From NCBI GenBank assembly GCA_030447305.1, contig JAUJPC010000004.1, forward strand, positions 62,001 to 126,000: a stretch of DNA of 64,000 nt, read 5' to 3'. The position numbers were made by a program, and so were the translations under genes. Under the pieces are notes generated by a model. It saw nothing but the letters and a program-made list of their open reading frames with translations. It made no database searches and was not told the origin of the DNA. Every line of letters begins with the position of its first letter. Within the stretch, counting starts at the first letter, position 1. Source of the DNA: Actinomycetota bacterium (GTDB lineage: Bacteria > Actinomycetota > CADDZG01 > JAHWKV01). Shown here one piece after another: positions 46,744 through 55,290 of the stretch.

Positions 46744-48257
46744 GAACTGTTCCCGATTCCTTCAAGCAGGATCTTCACTGCACCTTCCGCAAACTCTTCT
46801 GCTTCACCGTTGACAGACCCGCCCGAGGATCCCAGGGCCACGGCCCGCGCCACGGCAGCTCCCATCAGAAGGGAGGCGGCCCCCTCGGCGGATGCTTGGT
46901 CGCTGATCCGGCCAAATCGCTGTTCGAGGGTGAAATAACCCGCCACCGGTCGTGCGTCGAGCGGTTGCTTCGAGGAAGCGTCCAGGTAACAGTTCAGAGC
47001 CGCCTCCGCGACCTCCCTCAGGTGGGCCTCCACGCTGCCCGTGCCCGCCCTGTAGGGAAGCTGTGTCAGCAAGCTCTCCAGACGAGCGGCCGCGTCTGGT
47101 GCGTGACCGCCTCCGGGTTCGGCCCCCCACTTGTCGTCTTCATCATGCGGGTGCCACCGCTCATCGAACGCCGCCACCTCAGGAATCCGCGGATCCCGCC
47201 CCTGTTCGATGTCGCCAATCCCCTCGTCCACCTTGCCGCCCGCTTCTTCGACGGGAGCCGTCCGCATGCGGCCCCTGTGGCGCTTCGCCGGCCTGCCGGC
47301 TCCGCCGGACGCTTCCTTGGCGTCGGCGTGCTTGCCCGTGAGCGACAGGAAGACGTCGTCGAGGCTCGGATCCCGCACTGTTATCCCGACTGCCGCCATG
47401 CCGTTCGCATCCAGCGACCGCAGGACCTGGGTTAGAACCTGGGGCGCCTGCGCCGTGGAGAGCCGCACCTTGTCGCCCTCTCGCTCCGGGCGATCGGTAA
47501 CGAGGCGGGCCAGCAGGTTCTGGGCGTGCTTGGCCCGGACATCGTCGGCAAGGGTGAGCTCGATGACAGTGTTGCCCAGCCGCGCCTTCAGCGACGCAGT
47601 GGTGTCGTTCGCCACCACCACACCGTCGTTCACCACGGCGATACGATCGGCCAGCTGGTCCGCCTCCTCGAGGTACTGGGTGGTCAGTAGGACGGTTGAC
47701 CCCTCGGCCACCAGCTCCTCGATCACCACCCACAACTCGGTTCGGCTCTGGATATCAAGGCCGGTGGTGGGCTCGTCGAGGAAGATAACGGGTGGCTTTC
47801 CCACGAGCGCCGCGGCGACGTCCAGGCGGCGCCTCATCCCTCCGGAGTACGTCCGAATGGGACGGTCGCCTGCTTCGACCAGCTGGAAACGCTCCAACAG
47901 CTCGTCGGCGCGCGCATCGATTGCGTTGCGGGGCAGCTGAGCAAGGTTGCCGATCAGCTTGAGGTTTTCCCTGCCCGTCAGATTCGGGTCGACGGCAGCG
48001 CTCTGTCCGGCGAGGCCGATGAGCATGCGAACGTCGGAAGCCCGACGGTCGACGTCATAGCCGAAGACCTCGGCTCTACCCCCCGACGGCTTGATGATCG
48101 TGGCGAGGATACGCACGGCGGTCGTCTTACCCGCGCCGTTTGGTCCAAGAAGGCCGAAGATGCTTCCAACGGGGACTTCGAAGTCGATTCCTTTAAGGGC
48201 CTCGACGTCGCCGAAGCTCTTTTTGAGTCCCTCGACGAAGATCGCCGGTTTAGTCAT
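46740..48257 (-). CDS. DrrA-like ABC exporter ATPase with fused C-terminal TetR-effector-like domain
   Basis: The first 220 residues are the ABC domain: GPNGAGKTT (Walker A), RTYSGGMRRRLDVAAAL (signature) and FLDEPTTGLD (Walker B). A DUF4162-type DrrA accessory domain follows (to about residue 320), then a basic/acidic linker. The final 108 residues (nt 46743-47066) hold QLPYRAGT, GYFTLEQRFGRI, GAA and KILLEGIG, which match the C-terminal domain of the MFS exporter at 9305-11560 and resemble the TetR effector-binding half. Typical DrrA proteins are about 320-340 residues, so this one is about 170 longer. The ATG at 48257 fits a leaderless promoter (TTGACT, 17 nt, CACCAT). Confidence 0.9.
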   Translation of the reverse strand: MTKPAIFVEGLKKSFGDVEALKGIDFEVPVGSIFGLLGPNGAGKTTAVRILATIIKPSGGRAEVFGYDVDRRASDVRMLIGLAGQSAAVDPNLTGRENLKLIGNLAQLPRNAIDARADELLERFQLVEAGDRPIRTYSGGMRRRLDVAAALVGKPPVIFLDEPTTGLDIQSRTELWVVIEELVAEGSTVLLTTQYLEEADQLADRIAVVNDGVVVANDTTASLKARLGNTVIELTLADDVRAKHAQNLLARLVTDRPEREGDKVRLSTAQAPQVLTQVLRSLDANGMAAVGITVRDPSLDDVFLSLTGKHADAKEASGGAGRPAKRHRGRMRTAPVEEAGGKVDEGIGDIEQGRDPRIPEVAAFDERWHPHDEDDKWGAEPGGGHAPDAAARLESLLTQLPYRAGTGSVEAHLREVAEAALNCYLDASSKQPLDARPVAGYFTLEQRFGRISDQASAEGAASLLMGAAVARAVALGSSGGSVNGEAEEFAEGAVKILLEGIGNSS

Positions 48258-48263
48258 ACCGGC

Positions 48264-48292
48264 ATGGTGGCACACAAATTGGCAGTAGTCAA
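48264..48292 (-). promoter_or_regulatory. Promoter of drrA-like gene, predicted leaderless
   Basis: On the minus strand TTGACT (48292-48287) is 17 nt from CACCAT (48269-48264), and the ATG at 48257 is 6 nt past the -10. The transcript would begin at the start codon. Confidence 0.5.
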
Positions 48293-48319
48293 ACCATCGG
48301 GCACTTCAAACTTACGTGC

Positions 48320-48348
48320 TTGCGACATTTGCTCTGCTGTAGTAATAT
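48320..48348 (+). promoter_or_regulatory. Promoter of marR-like gene, predicted leaderless
   Basis: TTGCGA (48320-48325), 17-nt spacer, TAATAT (48343-48348). The GTG start codon at 48355 is exactly where +1 is expected. The -10 overlaps the palindrome AATATATT, a plausible part of a MarR operator. Confidence 0.6.
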
Positions 48349-48354
48349 ATTGTA

Positions 48355-48822
48355 GTGAGGAGAGAAACTACCAGGCAAGAAGCTGCCACAAGGGTCTGGC
48401 GGATCATGTCCGAGTACTCCATGGCGCAGTTCCGCCGGAAGAGCCGGAACCTGTCCGAAATAGGACTGACCCCCGGCCACATGAAGGCCCTGATGACGCT
48501 GGAGCCCGGAGAGGCACTTCCCATGGGGGCTTGCGCTCAGGAGATGGGATGCGATGCCTCGACGGCAACCTGGCTCATCGACCGGTTGGAGGAAAGAGGT
48601 CTGGTTCAACGCCGGCCTTCAACCACCGACCGCAGGGTCAAGGGCGTGGTTCTCACCGACGCGGGATCCGCTACCAAGGCCAGCCTCCAGGAACATTACT
48701 TCCATCCTCCGGATGCGCTTCTCGAGCTTTCGCTTGAGGAGCTGGAAACACTCTTCAGCCTGCTGTCCAAGCTGGTGGAGGCGGCCGACAAAGCGGACAG
48801 ACAGCCGGCCCGACAGGCTTAA
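48355..48822 (+). CDS. MarR-family transcriptional regulator
   Basis: Winged-helix regulator with the MarR pattern: LTPGHMKALMTLEPGE, ALPMGACAQEMGCDASTATWLIDRLEERGLV (recognition helix) and the wing RRPSTTDRRVKGVVLTDAG. It is divergent from the DrrAB-like exporter genes and shares the AT-rich intergenic region, so it probably represses them and itself. The GTG at 48355 matches a leaderless start. An aldo/keto reductase gene follows 4 nt after the stop. Confidence 0.93.
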   Translation: MRRETTRQEAATRVWRIMSEYSMAQFRRKSRNLSEIGLTPGHMKALMTLEPGEALPMGACAQEMGCDASTATWLIDRLEERGLVQRRPSTTDRRVKGVVLTDAGSATKASLQEHYFHPPDALLELSLEELETLFSLLSKLVEAADKADRQPARQA

Positions 48823-48826
48823 TTCA

Positions 48827-49735
48827 TTGGAATACCGCAAGATCGCCTCGCTCGAGGTGTCGGTGGTGGGTCTCGGCTGCAACAACTTCGGCGGACGCAT
48901 CGACGGGAGGACTTCCAAGCAGGTCGTTCACGCCGCACTGGACAGCGGCATCAACTTCTTCGACACCGCCGAGCTTTACTCAAGCGGCAAGAGCGAGGAA
49001 CACCTTGGGAAGGCGCTGAAGGGCCGGCGTGAGGAGGCGTTCGTAGCGAGCAAGTTCGGCTTCGGCGGCGACTCCAGTCCGGCCTACATCCGCAAGGCCG
49101 CCGATGCCAGCCTGCGCCGGCTGGGAACCGGCCACATCGACCTCTATCAGCAGCACCGGCCGGATCCAAAAACCCCTATGGAGGCGACGCTTGGATGCCT
49201 GGACGAGCTTGTCAAGGCAGGCAAGGTACGGGAGATCGGCTGCTCCGAGTACTCGGCCGAACAGCTTCGTAGCGCCGAGAAAAGCGTCCGTCCCGGAATG
49301 GCCCGGTTCGTCAGCGTTCAAAACGAGTACAGCCTCCTGCATCGTCAGCCGGGGGCCGGCGTGCTGGATGAGTGCCGCCAACGCGGACTCGCCTTCATCC
49401 CGTATTTTCCGCTGGCCAGCGGACTGTTGACCGGCAAGTACCGGCTGGGGCAGCCGCCGCCCGCCGGCAGCCGGCTGGACTCGGGCTGGGGCGCGGACCG
49501 GCTGACCCGGTGGAACCTCCAGATCGTCGAAGCGCTGATCCGCTTCGCCGAGGACCGGGGTCACACGCTGCTGGAGCTGGCGATGTCCTGGCTCGCCGCC
49601 CAGAACCCGGTGGTATCAGTCATCGCGGGGGCTACCTCCGCGCAACAGGTGCAAGCCAACGCCTCGTCAACCGGCTGGCGGCTGACCGCCGAGGAGCTGG
49701 AGAAGATCGACGAGCTCGTTCCACCTCCGAAATAG
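48827..49735 (+). CDS. Aldo/keto reductase
   Basis: NADPH-dependent reductase of the AKR superfamily, TIM-barrel fold. The catalytic tetrad is visible as DTAELY (Asp and Tyr), ASKFG (Lys) and LYQQHRPD (His). The NADPH-binding IAGATSAQQVQANAS lies near the C-terminus. The TTG at 48827 gives 302 residues. It follows the MarR gene by 4 nt and is probably co-regulated, perhaps as a detoxification enzyme alongside drug efflux. Confidence 0.9.
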   Translation: MEYRKIASLEVSVVGLGCNNFGGRIDGRTSKQVVHAALDSGINFFDTAELYSSGKSEEHLGKALKGRREEAFVASKFGFGGDSSPAYIRKAADASLRRLGTGHIDLYQQHRPDPKTPMEATLGCLDELVKAGKVREIGCSEYSAEQLRSAEKSVRPGMARFVSVQNEYSLLHRQPGAGVLDECRQRGLAFIPYFPLASGLLTGKYRLGQPPPAGSRLDSGWGADRLTRWNLQIVEALIRFAEDRGHTLLELAMSWLAAQNPVVSVIAGATSAQQVQANASSTGWRLTAEELEKIDELVPPPK

Positions 49736-49760
49736 CATGTCCCCTGGGCGAAAGGTCCGA

Positions 49761-50303
49761 TCAGTAGCGAATGAAGGTTTGGAGATTGAGGCCTTCCAGC
49801 TGGCTGCGCCCGTTCAAGAACTCAAGCTCGATAAGGCACACGATGCCCGACACCACCCCACCCAGGCGCTCAACCAGGTCGGCGGCGGCCCGGGCGGTTC
49901 CGCCGGTGGCAAGGACGTCGTCCACGATCAGGACCCGCTCGCCCGGCTGGATCGCATCGGAATGGATCTCCAGGATCGCCTGCGAGTACTCGAGCTCGTA
50001 GGATGCCGCCTCAGCGGTGAACGGCAGCTTTCCGTGCTTGCGAATCGGCACGAAGCCCACCCCCAGCCGGTACGCAACCGGCGCGGCCAGTATGAAACCC
50101 CTGGCTTCGATACCGCACACCTTGTCCACTTGTCCGTCGCCGTACAGGCTCGCAATCCCCTCGACCACCTGGGCGAAGGTCGCCCGGTCCCCCAACAGCG
50201 GTGTGATGTCCTTGAAATTCACTCCCGGTTTCGGGAAGTCGGGAATCGTGCGGATCTTGTCCTCCCAGCCGCCACCCGACGTGTATGCAGAACCTGTCGT
50301 CAC
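49761..50303 (-). CDS. apt: Adenine phosphoribosyltransferase
   Basis: Salvages adenine to AMP with PRPP. Type I PRTase features are TIPDFPKPGVNFKDITPLLG, the EARGFILAAPVA stretch and the PRPP loop VLIVDDVLATGGTA. The length of 180 residues is typical. The GTG start overlaps the yajC stop (GTGA). In most actinobacteria secD and secF stand between yajC and apt. Here they are absent. Confidence 0.95.
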   Translation of the reverse strand: MTTGSAYTSGGGWEDKIRTIPDFPKPGVNFKDITPLLGDRATFAQVVEGIASLYGDGQVDKVCGIEARGFILAAPVAYRLGVGFVPIRKHGKLPFTAEAASYELEYSQAILEIHSDAIQPGERVLIVDDVLATGGTARAAADLVERLGGVVSGIVCLIELEFLNGRSQLEGLNLQTFIRY

Positions 50304-50644
50304 GGGCTGGGAGGAAGGTTGCCGTCCGGTTCCGGGGCGTCCACCGTGGTCTCCAGCTCCTCGACGCCCTCGTCGGTTCCCCGGCTCTGAGCCTCCAGCC
50401 GCCGGCTTACCGACTGCTTGGAGATCCTGATCTCGATGCCTTCGGACACCTCGAGGAAGACAGTGTCCCCCTCGACCCGGTTGATGAAGCCGTAGATTCC
50501 CCCGACGGTTACCACCTCATCGCCGGGAGCCAGCGTCGACAGGAGTGAGGCGTGCTCCACCGCGCGCTTTTTCTGCGGCCGCACCAGAACAAAGTAGAAG
50601 ATGATCATCACAACCATCAGCATCAAGAGACTTCCCGGATCCAT
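50300..50644 (-). CDS. yajC: Preprotein translocase accessory subunit YajC
   Basis: Single-pass membrane protein of the SecDF-YajC complex. The N-terminal helix (LLMLMVVMIIFYFVLV) is followed by RPQKKRAVEHASLLSTLAPGDEVVTVGGIYG, the family hallmark, and a variable acidic C-terminus. The length is 114 residues. SecD and SecF, its usual partners, are not adjacent, since apt starts 4 nt before the yajC stop. Confidence 0.94.
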   Translation of the reverse strand: MDPGSLLMLMVVMIIFYFVLVRPQKKRAVEHASLLSTLAPGDEVVTVGGIYGFINRVEGDTVFLEVSEGIEIRISKQSVSRRLEAQSRGTDEGVEELETTVDAPEPDGNLPPSP

Positions 50645-50763
50645 CGGCTCCTCCCGCCTTAGCAGACTTGTTCAGCCTAAGCCTAGTTGCTTCAGAGCGA
50701 GCCCGGAAAAGCCAAGATCAGGTCGATGGCTTGGGGGTCGTCGGCCCCGGGTAGAGTTCCGCC

Positions 50764-51567
50764 ATGACAATGTGGAAAGTTGAGCCCGGCACCTCCATTT
50801 CGTTGAGCGATACGGCCACGAAGTCGACCGACGGCGCCCCCGGTGACCGGGATGCAACAGCCGCCGCCATGGCGGATCTGCACCAGGAGCTGTCCTCCTA
50901 CCAGGAGAGACTCTGGGCCGAGCAGTCGCAGTCTCTGCTGGTTGTCCTGCAGGCCATGGACACGGCCGGCAAGGACAGCACCATCAAACACGTCTTCTCC
51001 GGGGTCAACCCACAGGGGGTTCACGTAACGTCATTTAGGGCACCGACCTCCGCGGAGCGCGAACACGACTTCCTGTGGCGAATTCACGCGGCTGCGCCCG
51101 AGCACGGCGACATCGGCGTGTTCAACCGGTCGCATTACGAGGAGGTCCTGGTCGTCCGGGTGAAGCAGCTCGTCCCCGAGCCGGTCTGGCGAGAGCGCTA
51201 CGACCTGATCAACAACTTTGAGCGCCAGCTGGCCCACGGCGGAACCACCGTCATCAAGTTCTTCCTGCACATCTCGGAGCAGGAGCAGGCAAGGCGCCTG
51301 AGGGCCCGCCTGGACGACCCCACCAAGCGCTGGAAGTTCAATCCCGATGACCTCAAGGAGAGGGCGAGATGGGACGATTACCAGCAGGCATACCAGGAAG
51401 CCATCGAGAAGACCTCCACGCTCCACGCACCCTGGTACGTAATCCCGTCCGACCGGAAGTGGTTCCGCAACTGGGCGGTGGCAAGGGTAATCGCCGACAC
51501 GCTGAAGGGGATGGACCCTCAGTACCCGGACCCGCCCGAGATCGACCCGAACCTGGAGATCGTCTAG
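50764..51567 (+). CDS. Polyphosphate kinase 2 family protein (polyphosphate:nucleotide phosphotransferase)
   Basis: PPK2 transfers phosphate from polyphosphate to nucleotides. Walker A is present as AMDTAGKDS (64-72), followed by FRAPTSAEREHDFLWRIHAAAP, the lid FNRSHYEEVLVVRV and the C-terminal RKWFRNWAVARVIADTL, a set typical of PPK2. The class (I, II or III) is uncertain from sequence alone. It is on the opposite strand to its neighbours and shares CTAG with the convergent methyltransferase gene. Confidence 0.9.
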   Translation: MTMWKVEPGTSISLSDTATKSTDGAPGDRDATAAAMADLHQELSSYQERLWAEQSQSLLVVLQAMDTAGKDSTIKHVFSGVNPQGVHVTSFRAPTSAEREHDFLWRIHAAAPEHGDIGVFNRSHYEEVLVVRVKQLVPEPVWRERYDLINNFERQLAHGGTTVIKFFLHISEQEQARRLRARLDDPTKRWKFNPDDLKERARWDDYQQAYQEAIEKTSTLHAPWYVIPSDRKWFRNWAVARVIADTLKGMDPQYPDPPEIDPNLEIV

Positions 51568-52367
51568 GCGCCCTCGAACGTACAGACGGACCGGATCGCC
51601 CGAACCCGCCCCTCTTCGAGGTTTCGGCGAAGGTTTGCCATCTTTGCCGGCATCTCGGTAATCAGAAGGTGGGACCCGAGCGGGGCTGCTACAAGCTTGC
51701 TGAAGAACTCTGCTCCCTGAGCCGTGACGTCCTCCCAGAGATGGACGTGAAAACCAGCAGTGCTCAGCAGCAGGCGCAGTTGGCTCTCGTCCACCAGGTG
51801 GTTGATCGACGGATCGTCGGCCCATGGCACAGGGTAATGGACATCTCCCTCCCCGCCGATCACGTCGAAGAATGCCAGCTTTCCATCCTGCTTCAGCACC
51901 CGGGCCAACTGATCGTAGAGGGTCGTCTTGTCCTCGATGTTCATAGTCACGTGCATCGTCCACACCACATCGAAGGTGCGGTCGCCGAAAGGAAGCGCAA
52001 GGGCGTTGGCCTCCTGGATCACGATGCGGTCCTGAAGTCCCACGCGGCGGTTGAGCTCGGCCGCCACCCGGCAGTATTCGGGGGTCACGTCGATACCGGT
52101 CAGCCGGCAGCCGTAGCGGCCGGCGAGCGTTCGGGCGGGGCCGCCGAGTCCGCACCCGACATCGAGAACCTCCTCGCCGCCCCGAAACCCGGTGGCCTCT
52201 GCCAGTGCCATGGTGGCGAGGGGGCCCAGGGTGTGGAAGTGGTCGACCGGAACAAGGTCCTCGACGGTGAGGGTGTCGGGATCCTTGCCGGCTGACCGAA
52301 GGGCTTCGAAGATCCTCTCCAGCAGGTTGCCCTGCGTGTACTGCGCCGTGACCCGGTCGATCGACAT
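51564..52367 (-). CDS. Class I SAM-dependent methyltransferase (sarcosine/dimethylglycine N-methyltransferase-like)
   Basis: The SAM-binding motif VLDVGCGLGGPARTLA is followed by GIDVTPEYCRVAAELN and IQEANALALPFGDRTFDVV. The general pattern with PVDHFHTLGPLATMALAEA before motif I resembles N-methyltransferases of the glycine-betaine type and the related SDMT group. The substrate is unproven. I chose the ATG at 52367 (MSIDRV). The frame continues to 52427 without clear homology. Confidence 0.82.
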   Translation of the reverse strand: MSIDRVTAQYTQGNLLERIFEALRSAGKDPDTLTVEDLVPVDHFHTLGPLATMALAEATGFRGGEEVLDVGCGLGGPARTLAGRYGCRLTGIDVTPEYCRVAAELNRRVGLQDRIVIQEANALALPFGDRTFDVVWTMHVTMNIEDKTTLYDQLARVLKQDGKLAFFDVIGGEGDVHYPVPWADDPSINHLVDESQLRLLLSTAGFHVHLWEDVTAQGAEFFSKLVAAPLGSHLLITEMPAKMANLRRNLEEGRVRAIRSVCTFEGA

Positions 52368-52433
52368 GTGCCCAGGATACAAGGCGTCCTCCAGGAGTGA
52401 TTCAACCGGTACCGGCCGGGGTAGCAACCGATC

Positions 52434-52829
52434 ATGGACGAATCTGAACTGGGGCTGCCCCCAGACCTTTCACCCGATTACAACGGCATTCCCGACACCA
52501 TAGAAGGACCACCTCCCCGGACATCCGGCAAGATGGCCGACCAGGCTATGGCCATGCCGGGTGACGAGCCGGGAGCAGTCTTCGGACGCGTGACCGCTGC
52601 CGAGCAGGCTGACAGCGAGACTCTGGAGGAACGCATCCGGCAGGAGGAACCCGACGGTATCGCGGATCCTCAGGATCATCCCGGCCGATTGATCGCGCCG
52701 GAGTCGGAGATAGAGCAACTTGACAAGACCGCCGAGGAGGTGGCATTTCACGCCGCCGAGCCGGGAATGGGACTGACGGCAGAAGAAGCCGCAGTGCGGA
52801 TTCAGGACGAATCCGAGCTGGACGGCTAG
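52434..52829 (+). CDS. DUF5709 family acidic protein
   Basis: A 131-residue hydrophilic, acidic protein without membrane segments. The segment ETLEERIRQEEPDGIADP followed by GRLIAPESE and ending TAEEAAVRIQDESELDG resembles the actinobacterial DUF5709 family, which is of unknown function. It has a GPPPRTSGKMADQAM linker after a short N-terminal block. It lies between genes of opposite strand. Confidence 0.78.
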   Translation: MDESELGLPPDLSPDYNGIPDTIEGPPPRTSGKMADQAMAMPGDEPGAVFGRVTAAEQADSETLEERIRQEEPDGIADPQDHPGRLIAPESEIEQLDKTAEEVAFHAAEPGMGLTAEEAAVRIQDESELDG

Positions 52830-52847
52830 GCAGCTGCGACGCTTGCC

Positions 52848-53069
52848 TTACCGGCCGCGCAAGAACAGGTTCAGCAGCACCGTCAAAATGATCGACAGAA
52901 CGATGCTTGTCCCCAGGGGGAAGTAGACGCGCACGTTTCCCTTACCGAACCGCATGTCCCCGGGCATCGAACCGATGCCCATCTTTCCGAGCAGAAGGAA
53001 GATGCCGCCGGCAATCAATGCAACCACGCCAATGACCAGAAGAATTCGGCCGAAGCCGGACGGCTCCAT
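52848..53069 (-). CDS. DUF2905 small membrane protein
   Basis: A 73-residue protein with two membrane helices, separated by the diagnostic loop MGIGSMPGDMRFGKGNVRVYFPLG. It is the typical DUF2905 gene that follows ruvB in many bacteria. The ATG overlaps the ruvB stop (TAATG). Its function is unknown, and it is often found near ruvCAB. Confidence 0.92.
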   Translation of the reverse strand: MEPSGFGRILLVIGVVALIAGGIFLLLGKMGIGSMPGDMRFGKGNVRVYFPLGTSIVLSIILTVLLNLFLRGR

Positions 53070-54091
53070 TACAGCAACCGATCGGCGGTCTCGAACAGCC
53101 CTAGGTGCTCGTAAGCCGGCGAGGTAGCCTGGCGGCCCCTCGGCGTCCGAATAATGAATCCTCTGCGCAATAGGTACGGCTCGTAGACCTCTTCCAGGGT
53201 GTTGGGCTCCTCCCCCACCGCCACGGCGAGCGTGGTGAGCCCGACCGGCTTTCCCCGGAAGCGTTGGATTAGGGCGGTGAGGATGGCCATGTCCACCTTG
53301 TCTAACCCCTCCACGTCAATCTCAAACAGCGAAAGGGCGTCCCTGGCCACCTCGACGTTGATCTGCCCGTCGGCCCGCACCTGCGCGTAGTCGCGGACCC
53401 GCCGCAGCAGCCGGTTGGCAATGCGAGGGGTTCCCCGCGACCGGCCGGCGATCTCCACGGCGGCGTCATGGGCGATCTGCAGGTTGAGCAGGCTCGCCGA
53501 GCGCTTGAGGATGTGGAGCAGATCCGCGGTCTCGTAGTAGTCGAGGCGCCCGAGAAACCCGAAGCGGTCCCGAAGCGGGGAGGTCAGTAGTCCGGTTCTT
53601 GTGGTGGCCCCGATCAGGGTGAACCGGGGCAGCTCGAGACGTATCGACCTGGCGGCCGGCCCCTTGCCCACCACCAGGTCGAGGCCGAAGTCCTCCATGG
53701 CAGCGTAGAGGATCTCCTCCACGGGACGTGCGAGCCGGTGAATCTCATCGATGAAGAAGACATCACCCTCCTGGAGGTTCGTGAGGATGGCCGCCAGGTC
53801 TCCGGCCCGGACCAGCGCCGGCCCTGAGGTGGCCTTGATGCCCACACCCAGCTCCGAGGCAACTATGTTTGCCAGAGTGGTCTTGCCCAGCCCCGGACTC
53901 CCGGCAAAAAGCAGATGGTCCGGGGATTCCCCCCGGCCCTTGGCGGCTTCCAGAATGATGGCCAGATGCTCCTTTGTTGCCGGCTGGCCGACAAACTCCT
54001 GCAGCCTGATGGGGCGGAGCGACCACTCGATGGCCTCTTCTTCCGCATCCTGACCGGAGTTGAGCACCCCTTTGGGCGTTGTGTCGCTCAT
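53069..54091 (-). CDS. ruvB: Holliday junction branch migration helicase RuvB
   Basis: Hexameric AAA+ motor that pumps DNA through the RuvA-bound junction. It shows [12 protein letters not shown], Walker [12 protein letters not shown], Walker [10 protein letters not shown], the sensor [19 protein letters not shown] and the C-terminal winged-helix domain ending [14 protein letters not shown]. The length of 340 residues is normal. It overlaps ruvA by 4 nt (ATGA). Confidence 0.98.
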   Translation of the reverse strand: MSDTTPKGVLNSGQDAEEEAIEWSLRPIRLQEFVGQPATKEHLAIILEAAKGRGESPDHLLFAGSPGLGKTTLANIVASELGVGIKATSGPALVRAGDLAAILTNLQEGDVFFIDEIHRLARPVEEILYAAMEDFGLDLVVGKGPAARSIRLELPRFTLIGATTRTGLLTSPLRDRFGFLGRLDYYETADLLHILKRSASLLNLQIAHDAAVEIAGRSRGTPRIANRLLRRVRDYAQVRADGQINVEVARDALSLFEIDVEGLDKVDMAILTALIQRFRGKPVGLTTLAVAVGEEPNTLEEVYEPYLLRRGFIIRTPRGRQATSPAYEHLGLFETADRLL

Positions 54092-54660
54092 ACCCGGGAA
54101 AGCGCCTTCAGGGCCGCCTTTACCATGTCCGCGACCTCAGCCTCCTCGGAACTCAGACCCTGGAGGATCTCTCCCAGCTCCCCCGGCGCATATCCCAGGC
54201 CGATCAGGGCCTCTCTAACCTCAGCCAGCTTGGATCCGGCCGCTTCGATCCCGGAATCCGGGATTCCGAGCTGAGTCTTAAGCTCCAGGATCATCCTCTG
54301 GGCACTGCGCCTGCCCACACCGGGCACCTCCACCAGCGCGTCGACATTGGAAGACGCAATTGCCCGGCGCAGGCCATCGGGCTTCATATGACCCAGCACT
54401 GCAAGAGCCAGCTTCGGTCCGACACCGGTGACTCCGGTCAGGCACCGGAAGAGCTCCCTTTGCTCCATATCGGGGAATCCAAAAAGCGACAGCGAGTCCT
54501 CCCTGACCACCATCTGGGTAAGCAAGCGCACCTTCTCACCAAGCTGCAGGGTGCGCAAAGTGGACGACGAGACCTGGACGAAGTATCCAATGCCGTTCAC
54601 GTCGACCTCGACCGCACCAAGACCGAGCTCGGTGATGGTGCCGCGTACCGACGAGATCAT
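54088..54660 (-). CDS. ruvA: Holliday junction DNA-binding protein RuvA
   Basis: Tetrameric junction-binding protein that loads RuvB. It has the N-terminal OB domain [13 protein letters not shown], helix-hairpin-helix repeats ([19 protein letters not shown] and [17 protein letters not shown]), and a C-terminal domain III with [18 protein letters not shown]. The length is 190 residues. It lies 13 nt downstream of ruvC, in the usual ruvC-ruvA-ruvB order. Confidence 0.97.
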   Translation of the reverse strand: MISSVRGTITELGLGAVEVDVNGIGYFVQVSSSTLRTLQLGEKVRLLTQMVVREDSLSLFGFPDMEQRELFRCLTGVTGVGPKLALAVLGHMKPDGLRRAIASSNVDALVEVPGVGRRSAQRMILELKTQLGIPDSGIEAAGSKLAEVREALIGLGYAPGELGEILQGLSSEEAEVADMVKAALKALSRV

Positions 54661-54673
54661 GTTTTCCTCCTCC

Positions 54674-55189
54674 TCATCTGACTGCCTGCAGCTCGCCCAA
54701 TCGTCTGGAGCTGAGATGAGTGATGGCGACCCCCAGGGCGTCGGCCGCGTCGGCCGAGTCCGGCTGCGGGAAACCCCGCACCAGACGCTCCACCATGTAC
54801 TGGACCTGCTTCTTGGTGGCCGTCCCGTTGCCCACGACCGCCAGCTTTACCTGCAGAGGCGTGTACTCATGGACCGTTAGCCCAGACTGGGCCGCCAGCA
54901 GCAACACGATCCCGCTCGACTGGATGGCCGGCACGGCCGAGGCTGCGTTGGCACTGAAAAAGAGGCGTTCGCAGGAAACCACATCTGGTCGCCACTCACC
55001 GACCACCAACCTTAGCTGCTCGAAAAGCATCATCAGGCGACTGGAGGTTACCTGCATGGGAGAGGTGACGAGCGTGCCGCAGACCAGCGCCTGGAGGTTT
55101 CCGGAGGTCTCCTGCACCACTGCATAGCCCATACGTGTGAGACCCGGGTCGATGCCCAGCACCCGCAGAGGACGGCTGTCTACTCTCAT
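54674..55189 (-). CDS. ruvC: Crossover junction endodeoxyribonuclease RuvC
   Basis: Dimeric RNase H-fold resolvase. The acidic active-site residues are in LGIDPGLTRMGYAV, SCERLFF and the C-terminal DSADAADALGVAITH. The length of 171 residues is normal. It is the first gene of the ruvC-ruvA-ruvB-DUF2905 operon. An SOS-like box lies directly upstream (55200-55215), consistent with LexA control of this operon. Confidence 0.97.
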   Translation of the reverse strand: MRVDSRPLRVLGIDPGLTRMGYAVVQETSGNLQALVCGTLVTSPMQVTSSRLMMLFEQLRLVVGEWRPDVVSCERLFFSANAASAVPAIQSSGIVLLLAAQSGLTVHEYTPLQVKLAVVGNGTATKKQVQYMVERLVRGFPQPDSADAADALGVAITHLSSRRLGELQAVR

Positions 55190-55199
55190 TGTTCCCCAA

Positions 55200-55215
55200 T
55201 CGAACAGACGTTTGG
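55200..55215. promoter_or_regulatory. LexA/SOS-box-like operator upstream of ruvC
   Basis: TCGAACAGACGTTTGG resembles the actinobacterial SOS box (consensus TCGAAC-N4-GTTCGA), with a perfect left half and about half of the right half conserved. It is nested in a larger perfect repeat, TTCCCCAA (55192-55199) and TTGGGGAA (55212-55219). A TATCAT-like -10 (minus strand, 55224-55219) would place the transcription start inside the box. Confidence 0.7.
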
Positions 55216-55290
55216 GGAATGATAACCACGGCGGAGGACAGGTTAGGGGATTTGAGACCGAGCTTTCGGGCCGGGCTGAACTTCAGACCG

